Shown piece after piece: positions 10,877 through 24,100 of a DNA stretch of 64,000 nt. The stretch is taken from assembly GCA_012845835.1 (NCBI GenBank), contig JABAKD010000027.1:4891465-4955464 (forward strand). The letters run 5' to 3'. The notes below the pieces were generated by a model. It did no database searches. It was not told where the DNA came from and worked only from the letters and a program-made list of their open reading frames with translations. Position 1 is the stretch's first letter. Each line of letters begins with the position of its first letter. The stretch comes from Undaria pinnatifida. Its lineage: Eukaryota > Sar > Phaeophyceae > Laminariales > Alariaceae. Position numbers and translations under genes: made by a program.

Positions 10877-13800
10877 TAACTCCGCGCAGAGAGTCGATAG
10901 AGAGCATGAACAATTCCGTAGGTTAAAACGAAAATCGGATCAACTCCTTCTACGAGCTTGCAAATCTTCTCTTCATTGTAAATTTTTTGAAAAAAACAGT
11001 TCTCTGCGACGTTGGGGAAGGTTGGCAGTGGCATCGTCAGAGAGCTACGGTGGCGGCCGCTGTTTCTCGTCTCCTACCATAATGTCAACACTTCAGACTT
11101 CCCTCCCCAGCCAACTGATCGGGAAGCCAACAAACGTGATCTTGGACGATCTCAGACAACCTAGACCCTCCATGGTAATAAACCATTGACGTATTTCAAC
11201 TCCGAGGTCGGCTTGATACTACTACTGTGTTTGGCTCCGTACAGTACCTTGCTGGCCTCGCTACTCGCTATCTCTGCGGCCGTTAGCAATACGTCGTTAG
11301 AGTACGAACAATTCCATTGTTGAAGAATGGAAATCCGATTTACTCCTTCCCCAAGCCTGTTCGTCTTTTCTACACTGTGTCCTTCGAAAAGCCATGCACT
11401 ATGCGACCTTAGGGAGGGTTTACATTGGCATGCGACTTTGGGGAAGGTTTACATTGGCATGGTGCGAGAGTCGCGGTGGCAACCGCTGCTTCCCGTCCCC
11501 TACCATGATTACTACCATGATACCAGCACCCGTGGCAAGGTACGACAGTCGCGGTGGCGGTCGCTGCTTCTCGTCACCTACCATGATGCCAACACCCGGA
11601 ACTTGCCCAGCCAACTGGCCGGAGGTCTAACAAATGCAGTCTCGGACGTCCGAAACCCCCAATGGCTGAAAACCATTGACATACTCCATCTCCAAGGTCT
11701 CCTCGATACTACGAATTTGCTTCGCCCCATTCAGTGCGCTTGTACCTCTCCTATGTTCGTACAGCTGTGAACGTGAAGCTGGTAACAAGCGAACGATCAG
11801 TACTGTCCTAAACCTCTGCTTCTGATATATCATAACTCCGCACTACGCCTGTGGAGACTAGAGATCATGAAAAGTTCCGTCGGAAAGAATCGAAAATCAG
11901 GTCCACTCCTTCTCCGAGCCTGTCAACCTTTCTCTTCATTGCCTATCCTTCAAAACACTATGTTCTCTGTCTCGCTGCCGCGCTGGATAAGGCCTACACT
12001 GACGCGGCACGAGAGCCGCGGTGGCAACCACTGCTTCCCGTTCCCTTCCGTGATTACTACCATGATCCCAGCACCCGTGGCACGGTGAGAGAGCCGCGTT
12101 GGCGGTCGCCGCTTCTCGTCCCCTACCATGGTGCCAGCACCCGGGACCTCCCTCCCCAGCCAACTGCCCGAGGCTCCAACAAAGGTGATCTTGGACGACC
12201 GCAACCCTCAACGGCTTTAAACCATTGAGATACTCCATCTCCGAAGTCGCCTCGATATTACTGATTTGTTTCGCCCCATTCAATACGCTTGTACCTCTCT
12301 TATTGTCGTACACCTGTGAACGTGAAGCTGGCGACAAACGAACGAGCATTACTGTCCAAACTCTGCTTCTGCTCTATCATAACTCAGCACTGCGCCGGTG
12401 AAGGCTTGAGAGCATGAAACCTTCCGTCGGAAAGAAATCGAAATCAGGTCCACTCCTTCTCCGAGCCTGTTGACCTTCCTCCTCATTGCATATCTGACGA
12501 AACGTCATGTTCTCTGTCTCGCTGCCGGGTTTGGGGAGGGTCTACACTGGCATGGTACGAGAGCCGCGGTGGCAACCACTGCTTCCCGTCCCCTACCATG
12601 ATTCCTACCATGATACCAGCACCCGTGGCAAGGTACGACAGTCGCGGTGGCGGTCGCTGCTTCTCGTCACCTACCATGATGCTAACACCCGGAACTTGCC
12701 CAGCCAACTGACCGGAGGTCTAACAAATGCAGTCTCGGACGTCCGAAACCCCCAATGGCTGAAAACCGTTGACATACTCCATCTCCAAGGTCTCCTCGAT
12801 ACTACGAATTTGCTTCGCCCCATTCAGTGCGCTTGTACCTCTCCTATGTTCGTACAGCTGTGAACGTGAAGCTGGTAACAAGCGAACGATTAGTACTGTC
12901 CTAAACCTCTGCTTCTGATATATCATAACTCCGCACTACGCCTGTGGAGACTAGAGATCATGAAAAGTTCCGTCGGAAAGAATCGAAAATCAGGTCCACT
13001 CCTTCTCCGAGCCTGTCAACCTTTCTCTTCATTGCCTATCCTTCAAAACACTATGTTCTCTGTCTCGCTGCCGCGCTGGATAAGGCCTACACTGACGCGG
13101 CACGAGAGCCGCGGTGGCAACCACTGCTTCCCGTTCCCTTCCGTGATTACTACCATGATGCCAGCACCCGTGGCACGGTGAGAGAGCCGCGTTGGCGGTC
13201 GCTGCTTCTCGTCCCCTACCATGGTGCCAGCACCCGGGACCTCCCTCCCCTGCCAATTGCCCGAGGCTCCAACAAAGGTGGTCTTGGACGACCGCAACCC
13301 TCAACGGCTTTAAACCATTGAGATACTCCATCTCCGAAGTCGCCTCGATATTACTGATTCGTTTCGCCCCATTCAATACGCTTGTACCTCTCTTATTGTC
13401 GTACACCTGTGAACGTGAAGCTGGCGACAAACGAACGAGCATTACTGTCCAAACTCTGCTTCTGCTCTATCATAACTCAGCACTGCGCCGGTGAAGGCTT
13501 GAGAGCATGAAACCTTCCGTCGGAAAGAAATCGAAATCAGGTCCACTCCTTCTCCGAGCCTGTTGACCTTCCTCCTCATTGCATATCTGACAAAACGTTA
13601 TGCTATCTGCCTCGCTGCCGGGTTTGGGGAGGGTCTACACTGGCATGGTACGAGAGCCGCGGTGGCAACCGCTGCTTCCCGTCCCCTACCATGATTCCTA
13701 CCATGATACCAGCACCCGTGGCAAGGTACGACAGCCGCGGTGGCGGTCGCTGCTTCTCGTCACCTACCATGATGCCAACACCCGGGACTTGCCCAGCCAA

Positions 13801-14405
13801 CTGGCCGGAGGTCTAACAAATGCAGTCTCGGAAAACCGCAACCCCCAATGGCTGAAACCCATTGAGACACACTATCTCCAAGGTCTCCTCAGTCTGCTTC
13901 TGATATACCTGGTATCATAACTCCGCACTACGCCTGTGGAGACTAGAGAGCATGCAAAGTTCCGTCGGAAAGAATCGAAAATCGGGTTTACTCCTTCTCC
14001 GAGCCTGTTAACCTTTCTCTTCATTGCCTATCCTTCGAAAACCTATGTTCTCTGTCTCGCTGCCGCGCTGGATAGGGTCTACACTGACGCGGCACAAGAG
14101 CCGCGGTGGCAACCGCTGCTTTCCGTCCCCTATCATGATTACTACCATGATGCCGGCACCCGTGCCACGGTAAGAGAGCCGCGGTGGCCGTCGCTGCTTC
14201 TCGTCTCCTACCATGATGCCAGCACCCAGGATTTCCCTCCCTTACCGACTGCCCGAGGCTCTAACAAAGGTGGTCTCGGACGACCGCAACCTTAACGGCT
14301 GCAAACCATTGAGATATTCCATCTCCGAAGTCGCCTCGATACTATTGATATGTTTGGCCCGATACAGTACCCTGCCCCGGCCATCCGTGCTGATTATTAT
14401 TTCCG
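10877..14405. repeat. Satellite-like tandem array with a 1,093-bp higher-order repeat
   Basis: Monomers of ~546 bp start with TAACTCCGCAC or TAACTCAGCAC at 11833, 12380, 12926, 13473 and 13918. More divergent monomers precede them from 10877. Two monomer types alternate: 11833 matches 12926 and 12380 matches 13473 almost perfectly, both at a distance of exactly 1,093 bp. The last monomer is about 100 bp short. Each monomer contains an internal ~78-bp duplication built on GAGCCGCGGTGGCAACC / CAGTCGCGGTGGCGGTCG. Several frames stay open in both strands because 78 is a multiple of three. No domain is recognisable and frames differ between monomers, so I regard this as non-coding. Confidence 0.85.
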
Positions 14406-15197
14406 TCCTTCAAATGAAATCAAATTAACTTATTTTTCGAGCTCGCCAATGTTGCTCTTTTGACAAACACGTCAAAGGCTTACAACGACAAAACATACGA
14501 TGCATAACCAACCCTGAACCTGGTCGCGGACGTAGAATCTCGGTCCGAAAACAAAAGGTGTCATCACTTGCCAGTGAGAGGTGGTGATGCTCCGCCCTGT
14601 ACGATTAAGCAGTACGACAGAGACGCAGTAGACAGGCTGGTTGGAGTTTGATGAGGTAGTCACGCGCTGGGCTGTGCATCGGTGGGGGTCGTTCGGTGTT
14701 GTTGATTGAGGCTTCTAGCAAGATATGGCCACAATTGAGATTGGGGGGTTCTACGTTTGGCAATAGAAATTTAAAGAGCGGAGTATTGACACGTCGGAAT
14801 GTGTACGATGAGGATCGTGTCAGTGGTCTATTAGTAGTGGATGGTGCAATTTAATCAACAGGTGTTCACGGCCAGCTTCGTCTGTCCGAGCGCACAAATC
14901 ACAGTATTTGTGTTTCTATTTTGTAGGTTTCCCTAGGTTTTCTTCTACTTTCTGGGGATGCTTTCGAGTGATCGACGCTGAATTGCATGCTGAACATAGT
15001 CGGAGAGCAATGAAAAACGATTAGTTACACAATCAATGTGCAGCAAGACATGGAGAACGGGGGACAGCATCAACAAGCGACCGCACAAATCGCAACCGGA
15101 ACCCAACCTACAATACGTTTCGGCAACACACCTAGTAAAAAACGAAACGGGGTTGAACCACGTGATCACCATCCCCATAAGGCACTCGAGCGCACCT
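14406..15197. other. No gene recognised
   Basis: Unique-looking sequence between the satellite and the C-terminal exon of the SIN3-like gene. It could hold the 3' UTR or further 3' exons of that gene, but no supported exon was found. Confidence 0.4.
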
Positions 15198-18100
15198 CTA
15201 CCTTACGCCCATTTTTACCTGAGCGCTGTGGCCATCGTCGTTGCCCTTCTCTCCTTCCACCTGCTCATCCTCGTGTACTATATTACGCTGGTCATCTTTG
15301 CCTGATGTGCTAGATTTTTGCTCCTCGAAACCCTCTTTGCCCGCTCCGACTAAGTTCTTAATTTGGTGGTCCCCCTCCATATTTACCACTTTCTCCTCCA
15401 CGGAGTCTTCTTTCCCTTCCACGTCGGCACTCTCATCATCATAGCCATAATTCCCTCCGTGGCCATTACCGTGCTGCCGCAGTGTTGAAAGAGGGTGCAG
15501 CTCCCCCGAAGACTCATTATCCATTATTATTTTGTCCTGTGCTGCCAACCTCCTTGATTTGTCAAGTTTCGCATTGAATCTGGCCTTCATCGCGTCGAGG
15601 TCAGCCTCGTTGATTACTCCACGCCTTCCGAAGACGCACTTCACACGCCGCTGATTGGCCGACCGGGCCGATCCCTGCGGGGCATTAAGCGCTACCACCG
15701 GGGCAACAGGCGACCCCCTCGGGGCAATAGGTGGCCCCAAAGGAGAAATCACGCTATCTACAGGAGCATCGACGTGGTCTCTAGTGCCGAGCGTCGCCGT
15801 GCATCCTCCCAAAGGCGTCGCCCGCTGTTGCAAGGGTCGGACAGGCTCCACTGTTGATACAATTTGCGCGTCAGACGCTTTCGTCACATTTCCCTCCGCC
15901 GTAGGAACGGGTTCAACTCTCGACACCTGCATGCGGGACACTCCGTCGTCACTTCCGTCGCCAGCAACCGTGGACAACTCTCCAACTCCGAAAGGTAAGC
16001 CGCTCGGCTTGCGGGCGGGTGCAACAGGCCCTTTCCCACTGCCCCCTCCATTTCTAGCACCCCCCGTGGAGGATACCGGCCCTTTCCCGCCCCCCCCCTG
16101 GCCTCGAACACCCCTCATGGAGGATGACGGCCCTTTACCTCTGGCCCCTCCATTTCCAGCACCCCCCATGGAGAATACCGTCGGCATCGCTACTTGAGGC
16201 CAGACGGCAGGTTCGGGTTCCTTCGCCGCCGCTGCTACTGTGACGGGTAAAGCTCCCGAAGCAGCGTCGGGCGCGAGAAAGCTAAACCTGGGTGGCACAG
16301 ACTCTCCTTTTTGTCTGGCAGCATCCAACATAGCCCCGACCTCGAAAGCGAACGCCCTCTGCACGCCAGCGTCACCACTCCGGCCTCCCGACAAAGACTC
16401 GGACTCCGGCACGCTTCCATTCGCTCTTGTTGCAGCTCCTGTAGCTGATTTGGCGTTTGCTTTGGGCGCCTTGGCATTGGCTCCTGCTTGGATAAGCTCC
16501 TGTTCCAGGTTCTTAATCCGCGTTTCCGCCGCCGCCACTACCGCGGCCACGCCAGCCTCCAGCTCAAAAAGATGGGCCGCCTCCACTAGAGACCGCTTGG
16601 CCATCTCCTCGGCCTCCTGCTCCTTGAGAGGGGTCGCCTCCTCTAGCGAATGCGTGGCCATCTTTACGGCCTCCTGCTCGTTGAGAATGGTTGACACCGC
16701 CACCACCACCGACGCCCCGACCGCCTGCGCCTTGACCAGGTTCGCCTCCACCAGCGAACGCTTGGCCATCTGCTCGGCCTTCTCTTTGGCCCCCCAAACG
16801 AACCTTTCATTCCGAATACCTAGCTCCTGCGAAAGGGATTGGCGCCGGCGTTCTATGGCCGCGTTTCGTGACTTTAGAGCACGGGCCACGTCGGCCGGAT
16901 CAGGAGCGGTGGAGGTGGCGGCAGATGAGAGTGAAGCACAGACCCTTGTCTCGATTTTCTTCAGCATACCCTGAAGAACGTATTCACACGAGGGGGGGAG
17001 CTCAGAAATAGGAATAAGATGGTGTGTTGCTTGGAACGCATGTTTGTTTGCTTCAGCATGCTCTGAAGAACGTACACACACGGGAGGGGTCCAGGATTAG
17101 GAATAGGGTGGTGTGTTGTTCGGGAGGCGTCTTGGTTTGGCTCAGCATTCCCTGATGTATGTACAAACACGGGGGCGGCGGTGGGGGCCCCCGATTAGGA
17201 ATAAGTATCGTGCGGGAATGGATGGTGTCAGTTGGGGAGGCTTTCTCGCATACTGGTAGGAAAAAACGCCCTAAAGATACATGGGTGTGTGTGACAGGAG
17301 ACACGATGATTTTGTTTAACGGAGAAAAGAAACAGGAAACGAGCGACCGACGTGTCCAAGATTAGGAATGCGGCAAAGTATGGTGTGCTATTTGTGGAAG
17401 ACTTTTTTCGCATAGAGAGTGACACCCTGAACGTGTACCGGGGAGGGGGGCGACGGGGGACACGGCTTTTTTGTTGAAGGGAGAAACGTCAGGCAACGAT
17501 TGGTCGACAAGGCGATTTTTATGACGGGGAGGTGTACGGCGGTTCTGACAAAGCCGCATGCTGTCTATTTTTCTTGAGGCGTTCTTTAGGCGATCACGCG
17601 TTACACGTATGATATGATAGTAATTCTAAACTGCCAAGCCCTTTTAAGAACTGACCCCACAAGAAAGACCAAACAATGACAGGCAACGAACAAATTCGAC
17701 AGTTGCTACGCTGAAACAAATATAGGGCACATCCTATATCAAATAAAAATTTAGCTCAAAGGTCTATATTTCGGGTTCTCGTCAGAGGGCCGGTACTGTA
17801 CTCTAAACATAGTGCATTCTGTCCAGTACTGTACTTTGACGCTTTGACGTCTTCAGAACTGCATGTTATTGGGAACAACCTACTCGGAATTAGAGTGTGA
17901 GCATGTTCGCAGCGATAAAAGGCTTTACCAGGTACAGGCTATCTGCATGCGTTGGTTGAAGCTCGTTGGTCCAGGTTGTAGTTCCAGATTTTCCCGACAC
18001 GCTCCACATGTGCCACGGTAGGGGTACACCTGGTTTTGTGAGGCTCTTTCCTCACTTCCGGAGCTCTATACCGCACCCAAAACTGGGTTTTGAGTAAGAC

Positions 18101-21100
18101 GTAAAGTGCAACCCGAGGAAAAATGTCATGGCTTAGGTATACAATGCACAATGTGTTTTTTGTTTGAAATTCAACGATTATCGTCTCCCGGGAAGGTGGA
18201 AATTGATTATTAACGTCCTTAAGTTTCATGAATTCATTCATTGTGACCACCCCCCATATAATTTGTCTGGTATTTGGTATTTATTATACAACATACTATT
18301 GAAATATTATCAGCATTGGATATTAATAGTTAGGGGGTTATTTATCGTCTCTCTCGAAGGTGAAAAATGGGTTACGACTTGGCATTAGTACGGGTATGAT
18401 TAGTTTAAATTTCCTTTCCCACTGTGCATTGTGTCGATGTACCAGGTCCTTTGGACTGGTACTCATACATTGCGCATGCATATTGACTTTGTTTATACAT
18501 TTCTGGCATAATATTGGGTAGGGGGAGACCCTCCAGTCGAAATGTTCCACAGTAGGGTACCCGATTCAAGAGCTCGGAACAGGCCAGCGTTACTGCGCTT
18601 ATTTCTGTGCCACTATTGTCTCCGATTGGGTGTAATACAGGCGATAGTATAGGCGTCACGACCATGTAGGTTTTAGTATGGTCGTCACACGCCGTGGCAC
18701 GCGGATCTGACCGCCCTTACGTTCGTTTTCTCTCATTATGGACGCGGCTTGAACCGGGTACCCCGCTGTGCCCCTAACGACACTGGGTAGCAGGAGACCC
18801 GCCAGTTGGGACCGTTTTTTCGAAAAAGTGCTATTATACCACGAGTATCCTATCACAGCACGCGTCTCCACCTGAAGATCGTCGGATGTCGCAGCAGGCG
18901 GACGATGTTCCGCTGATGTGTCCCCCTGTGTTGGCAGCGTTTTGATGCGCTCATCCAGCGCTTTCTCTAGGTGGTGTCGTGCCGTCTTTTTGTGGAGAAC
19001 ATACGTTGCAGGTAGGGAATGGAGGGACGAACGGGAATGCGCATTTCGGTCGGTAAAGGGAGGGAAATACGTTTCAGGCAGAGCACGGAGGGAAATACGT
19101 GTCAGATAGTGCGGGGAAGGAAGTATGCTTGCCCCTTTCCCCCCACCCTTCTAATAATTACGCTTATCATTGTTGACGTTTTTCCCGGATCTTTCCAAAA
19201 ACTACGTGACAAATACTGTCTATTTTCCAACATCCCTCCAAGAATACCTTTAGCGAATACTGCCGTTTTCACCGTCTAGTGACGGTCCAGAAGTCACAGC
19301 CGCATAACTGCTGAGGTCGATTCGTATTTCACATCCCACACGTTTTTTTTTCCTGTATATACATGACACGTCGATGATGCAACATCAAGAGTTGGCAAAA
19401 TTCGATACAAATCGACGAGCAGCGTGAATGGTGAACCCTATGCGCCGAATAACCAAGGCAAATACCGGGGGGGAGAGAGGAATGACACGTGTGACCACGG
19501 GTTGTTCTAAAGGTCGCTGAAGAAAAACTCTCCGACGAGTTGGGCTGGAAAATAGAACCAATGATTAAACTAAAACACTAACCGGTGCCACAGCAACCGC
19601 AACGGCAACGTACCTCGGATTTTGCCCTTTCCGCATCAATCGCGACCCTCATTGAACTAACCCAGGGGATCGCCCCCTTCAAGGCCTGCTCGAGCTTCTC
19701 CAAAAGAGCCGCTATCACGTCCTCGCCCTGTTTCCGCTCGGCACGCTCGAGACAATGATTGCCCACGGTTCGGACACGCGCGAGATTGCGCAGTATCACG
19801 TCCTGACAAGGTTCACAAGTTGGGCAGGTCAGATTCGCATTCCCGATTTTGCGTATTTCAGGGCAGATGAATCACTGGCCTAAATGATCTGCATGGATGA
19901 AAAGCAGGCGGACTGTTGAAGGAGTATAATAAATCAGGAAGCCATTACACTGGGGTTAGTGTAGAACGCACCCTCTCCCAAAAAGGTAACCCAGTCTAGG
20001 TCACTATCAGCACTTCTTATTAGGTGTCCTGTACTGTACACAAAATAATGGCAATTTAAAGAAAAAGGCGGTGTGTGTCGACATATTCACACAAGGTTCT
20101 CCTGCGGGATGTGGTTGGCTTTGAATCCTGGGGGGGTATCGCAAGTTGAAAAGGGGGAACGCAGGCATTCATAAGAGCTATAACCCGTTACAACGCAAAA
20201 GCGGGCTTTTGGATACTACAGGAACGTCAATTAGCCACCGCATAAGCAACCCGGCAAGTAACACCGATCAGCCCAAACGAGTTTACAGATAGTCTATACA
20301 CCCCTACCCACCTCTTCTGAGCGAAGCAGTTGCGTCCAAGTGGGCAGATGATCTGCCAATACTATCAATGTCGACGTCACTCCCCATTCGCCCTCGTCCG
20401 TGCGCGCGTCTAGGTCGCTCGTCATCTTTAGTCTGCGCATTAACTCCTGCCAGCATTTTGAAATATTTCAAGGGACGGGTTTAGTTTTTCGGCTAATCGG
20501 AGAGATGTCGTCAGAGCGCGGTGGCGGAGGGATCAAAAGATGGCGGGAAGAGGCACGCCTAACCTGTCATCATACGAAGAACTACTAGCAATTCAAAAAT
20601 CTTCTCACAGTATTTACAAGTAGGTTTCCCAGAATATATGGGATCAACTCTAAACAGGGTATTATCACACTATTGCAAAAATCAACTCACATTAACTCCA
20701 AGTGTTGTCGTTAATATTACTATTACTATTGTCAGAAACGTTTGACCCCAAAAGTGCACGCCCTACCCCGAGATGACGCTTAACCACTCAAATCAGGTCC
20801 AATTCCCGACTTTAGCGTCCAACCACCCAAACACTGCCCAACCACCCCAACAAAAAATACGATTAATGTCCAACCGTCTAAAATCACATTAGCGTCCAAC
20901 CAACCGGGTCTCACCTTTGGTAGGCTAACTCCTCCCTTCGAGAGTACCCACTCCAGCAGCATTCGAGCGTCGTGCCCTCGCTTCTTCTCGCGTTCTACGA
21001 TACCAGACAAGCCGTCGACCACCTTAAAAGTGAACCGAGCGGGTAGGACGATGAATTGAGGGATAATGGACTGGGTGAGAGTGGTGGTACTCGGTGTGTT

Positions 21101-24100
21101 GGGTCAGCTTTAACATTTAGATGCACTGTGAACTGCAATTTGTCGGAAGGCGAATACATTAAGCGGGGACCCCCCAATGACAAAATCTGCCCTTGTACGG
21201 CGCCTATGCAGTTTGCGCCGAAATGGAAATTATAGCCCCCATTCCACACATCGCTTTAATTGCATCCCACCTCCCCCCATCGCCCCCGTTGTGCTCTCCC
21301 CGCGTCTCTGTTAGGAGGAGGAACGGTGGTCCGTCTCAAAAGGGACGCGGGGGCAATGGTCAAATAACTAAGGCAACCAACACGTGAGTATGCCCCTCCC
21401 TCTCCCTCATCGCCCCCAATCGTACCCCCCCCCCTCCCCCCACGACCCTAATTGTACCCCCTCCTTCACCCCCCACCTTAATCGAACGCCATACCGCGCC
21501 GTACCTGGTCCCTGACGCGCTCAGCTGCACCATATATCTCGCGTAGAAGAGGCGTAGATGGGCCGGCCTCGTTGCGGGGGGTGTCCGCGACCTCCGGTGG
21601 GTTGGACAGTTGGAGCAAAACTCGTTTGGCTAATGGCCTGGCTCCCCCGTCAAGGTGATCATGTAGCTTCTTCATGGCCGATAGGACTCCCACCTGTTGG
21701 GGGGAATATATTGCGCGTACAGGGGCTCAACAGTCCTGCGTTGCCATGTTCCAGGCAGACGACGTAAGACGAAATGCCTACGTATATACCGGAACTGGTT
21801 TGTACATATTATCGATAGAGTGAATGAATACAATGTATATGGCCACCATCGTTTTTAGGGTTGGCGATGAGAAAGAAGAGATGTACACCACACCTCTCAG
21901 ATCCAAAAACGCTGGCTTCCTGCAGCCGCCTGGTAAGGTCTACAGTGCAGGAAACCTGATAAGAAACGGAAATACTGACCCATGCCGGGTTTCTGATTTC
22001 GGAGAGGGTCGTTCTTCACTACCTTCAGCATGCAGCTCCCGGATTTCATGTATTCCTGGGAATGATGACCTGCCTTTCTTAGTACTCTATTTCTCACCAG
22101 GTGCCCTGTCCTGTACTGGAGCTGGTTTACATATCAAACTGGTGACGTATATTCAACGTACTGACCAATTTCAACGTTGGGTGAAAGGTAAGGATAGACA
22201 TACACCACCCCTCCGAAGCCAAAACGTGCGGGTTCCTCGTGCAGCCGCCTTGTCTCTCTTCATTCGCGCGCACGTTACCCGAGCCGATCTAAACCTAACT
22301 CCAAACCTAATCCAAGCCCTAACCCCAACCCTAAGTATGCAACGATGGTATTCGGTCTTTAGGTCAGCTTTTCCGTTTAGAATTAAGTAAGTACTGCACA
22401 TTCTCGGAAGGCAAAATAGGAATATAATGTCGTAATACACAAATAGTACTCCAATGGTACTGGGTAGTTCCTCGGTGGAGGTGCTTCGTCCGCTAAAACC
22501 GTATGTTTGGGTCAAACATTGCTACCCTTATGGCTCGCGCCTATCCACACCTCTGATTTCGAAACGTTGGCCTCGTGCAGCCGCCTAAGCGCCATGTCTC
22601 TCTTCAATCGTGCGCACGTTGCTCGCGCCGCGTTATCTGCGTCCGACTCAGGCTGTTCATCGACCACTTCTCTACAATGGCCTCCACCCATGAACTGGCC
22701 GGGCTGGTTCTGATGGTGACACCCACCTCCTCCACCACTCTGGTGGGGTGGGGGGGTGAGGTAGTGCATGTTGCCCTGGTGGTGCTGCTGTTGAGCGGAT
22801 TCTTCGGCTGCCTTGGCCTTACGCATCTCACTGTCCCTGGGGTGGCGGCGTCAAGTGTGGAGCCGCCATGGCGACACGACAAGGTAACAAGGCCACGGAT
22901 GACAAGAGAAAGATTATAAACAGAGATGTGTGGTTGACGGGCTGTTGTCCAACCGTCGGGTGGATAGAGCTTCTCACGAAGACCTCCCACGGATATCTCA
23001 CTCGTACCAGTTCACCGAGGGCATAGATACAAAGTAAAATATTATATCATACAATGGGTAAACAAAAAATATACACTTGTAAATGGTCAATCAAAGCAAC
23101 CAACCAAAGAGTCGTACAATGGGTAAACGAAACAGACAATCAAAAACGGCCAAACAAAACAACGAACCTAAACGGCCAACCTAAACGCGCGTTCCAAAAT
23201 GGCCAATCAAAACAGCCAACCAATATGTCCAACCAATATATCCAACCAAAACGGCCACTAAAATGACCGACCAAAGGACCAATCAAAAGGGCCAACATAA
23301 CGCGTCAAATTTTCCCTCGAGCCCGCGCCTCCCTTACTCAGGCAATCCCCCCCTAATGCGAGTCAACCCAACCCAACTGCGACCCCTACTGAACTCAAAC
23401 ATTGCGTGGACTCGGTGCAAACTCGACAACGGTACCTGGCGGCACGGTTAAGCCTCTCCCGCGCCTTCTCATGAACAGGGGCAGGCAAGATATACGTAAA
23501 CTTCCGAAGGAGGTCCGGGTGGTCCGCGAAGAGAGATGACATCTGTTCCGCCACATCATTGATGCCTACAAGCCAGCACCAAACACGGGCACGTGGTCGG
23601 GTGGGTTGGGTTGGGTTTGGTTGGGTTGGGTTGGGTTGGGTTGGGTTGGGTTAGGTTGGGTTGGGTTGGGTTGGGTTGGGTTGGGTTGGGTTGGGTTGGG
23701 TTGGGTTGGGTTGGGTTGGGTTGGGTTGGGTTGGGTTGGGTTGGGTTGGGTTGGGTTGGGTTGGGTTGGGTTGGGTTAGGTTGGGTTGGGTTAGGTTGAT
23801 TTTCGGTTGGGTTTGACTTGGTTTGGGTATTACCAAGAGCGTTTTATTATGCACAAAAAGGCGCCCGATCTTCCCCATCGTCTCGCCTCTTCCGGTCACG
23901 TTGGTATCAACCGAAACCCTACATTTGGAACGTTCCAACCACATTATTACCTTTTTCTACGAACTTTCCATTTTCAAGGCTTTCACGATGAATGCCCGTT
24001 TTTGTTGTTATGTAGGTCGAATTTTGAAGTTTGACATTTCTTCTCGAGGCAGTTTTGCCCCTTATTTATACAGGAATCGTTCATCCTGTATTTTTTCTCA

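Noticed and set aside
16240-16974. 244-codon plus-strand open frame
   Set aside because: Antisense shadow of the C-terminal coiled-coil exon.
16971-17081. Apparent ATG start of the 627-codon minus-strand frame at 17081
   Set aside because: It lies in the triplicated acceptor region; the acceptor at 16970 fits the phase of the upstream exon better.
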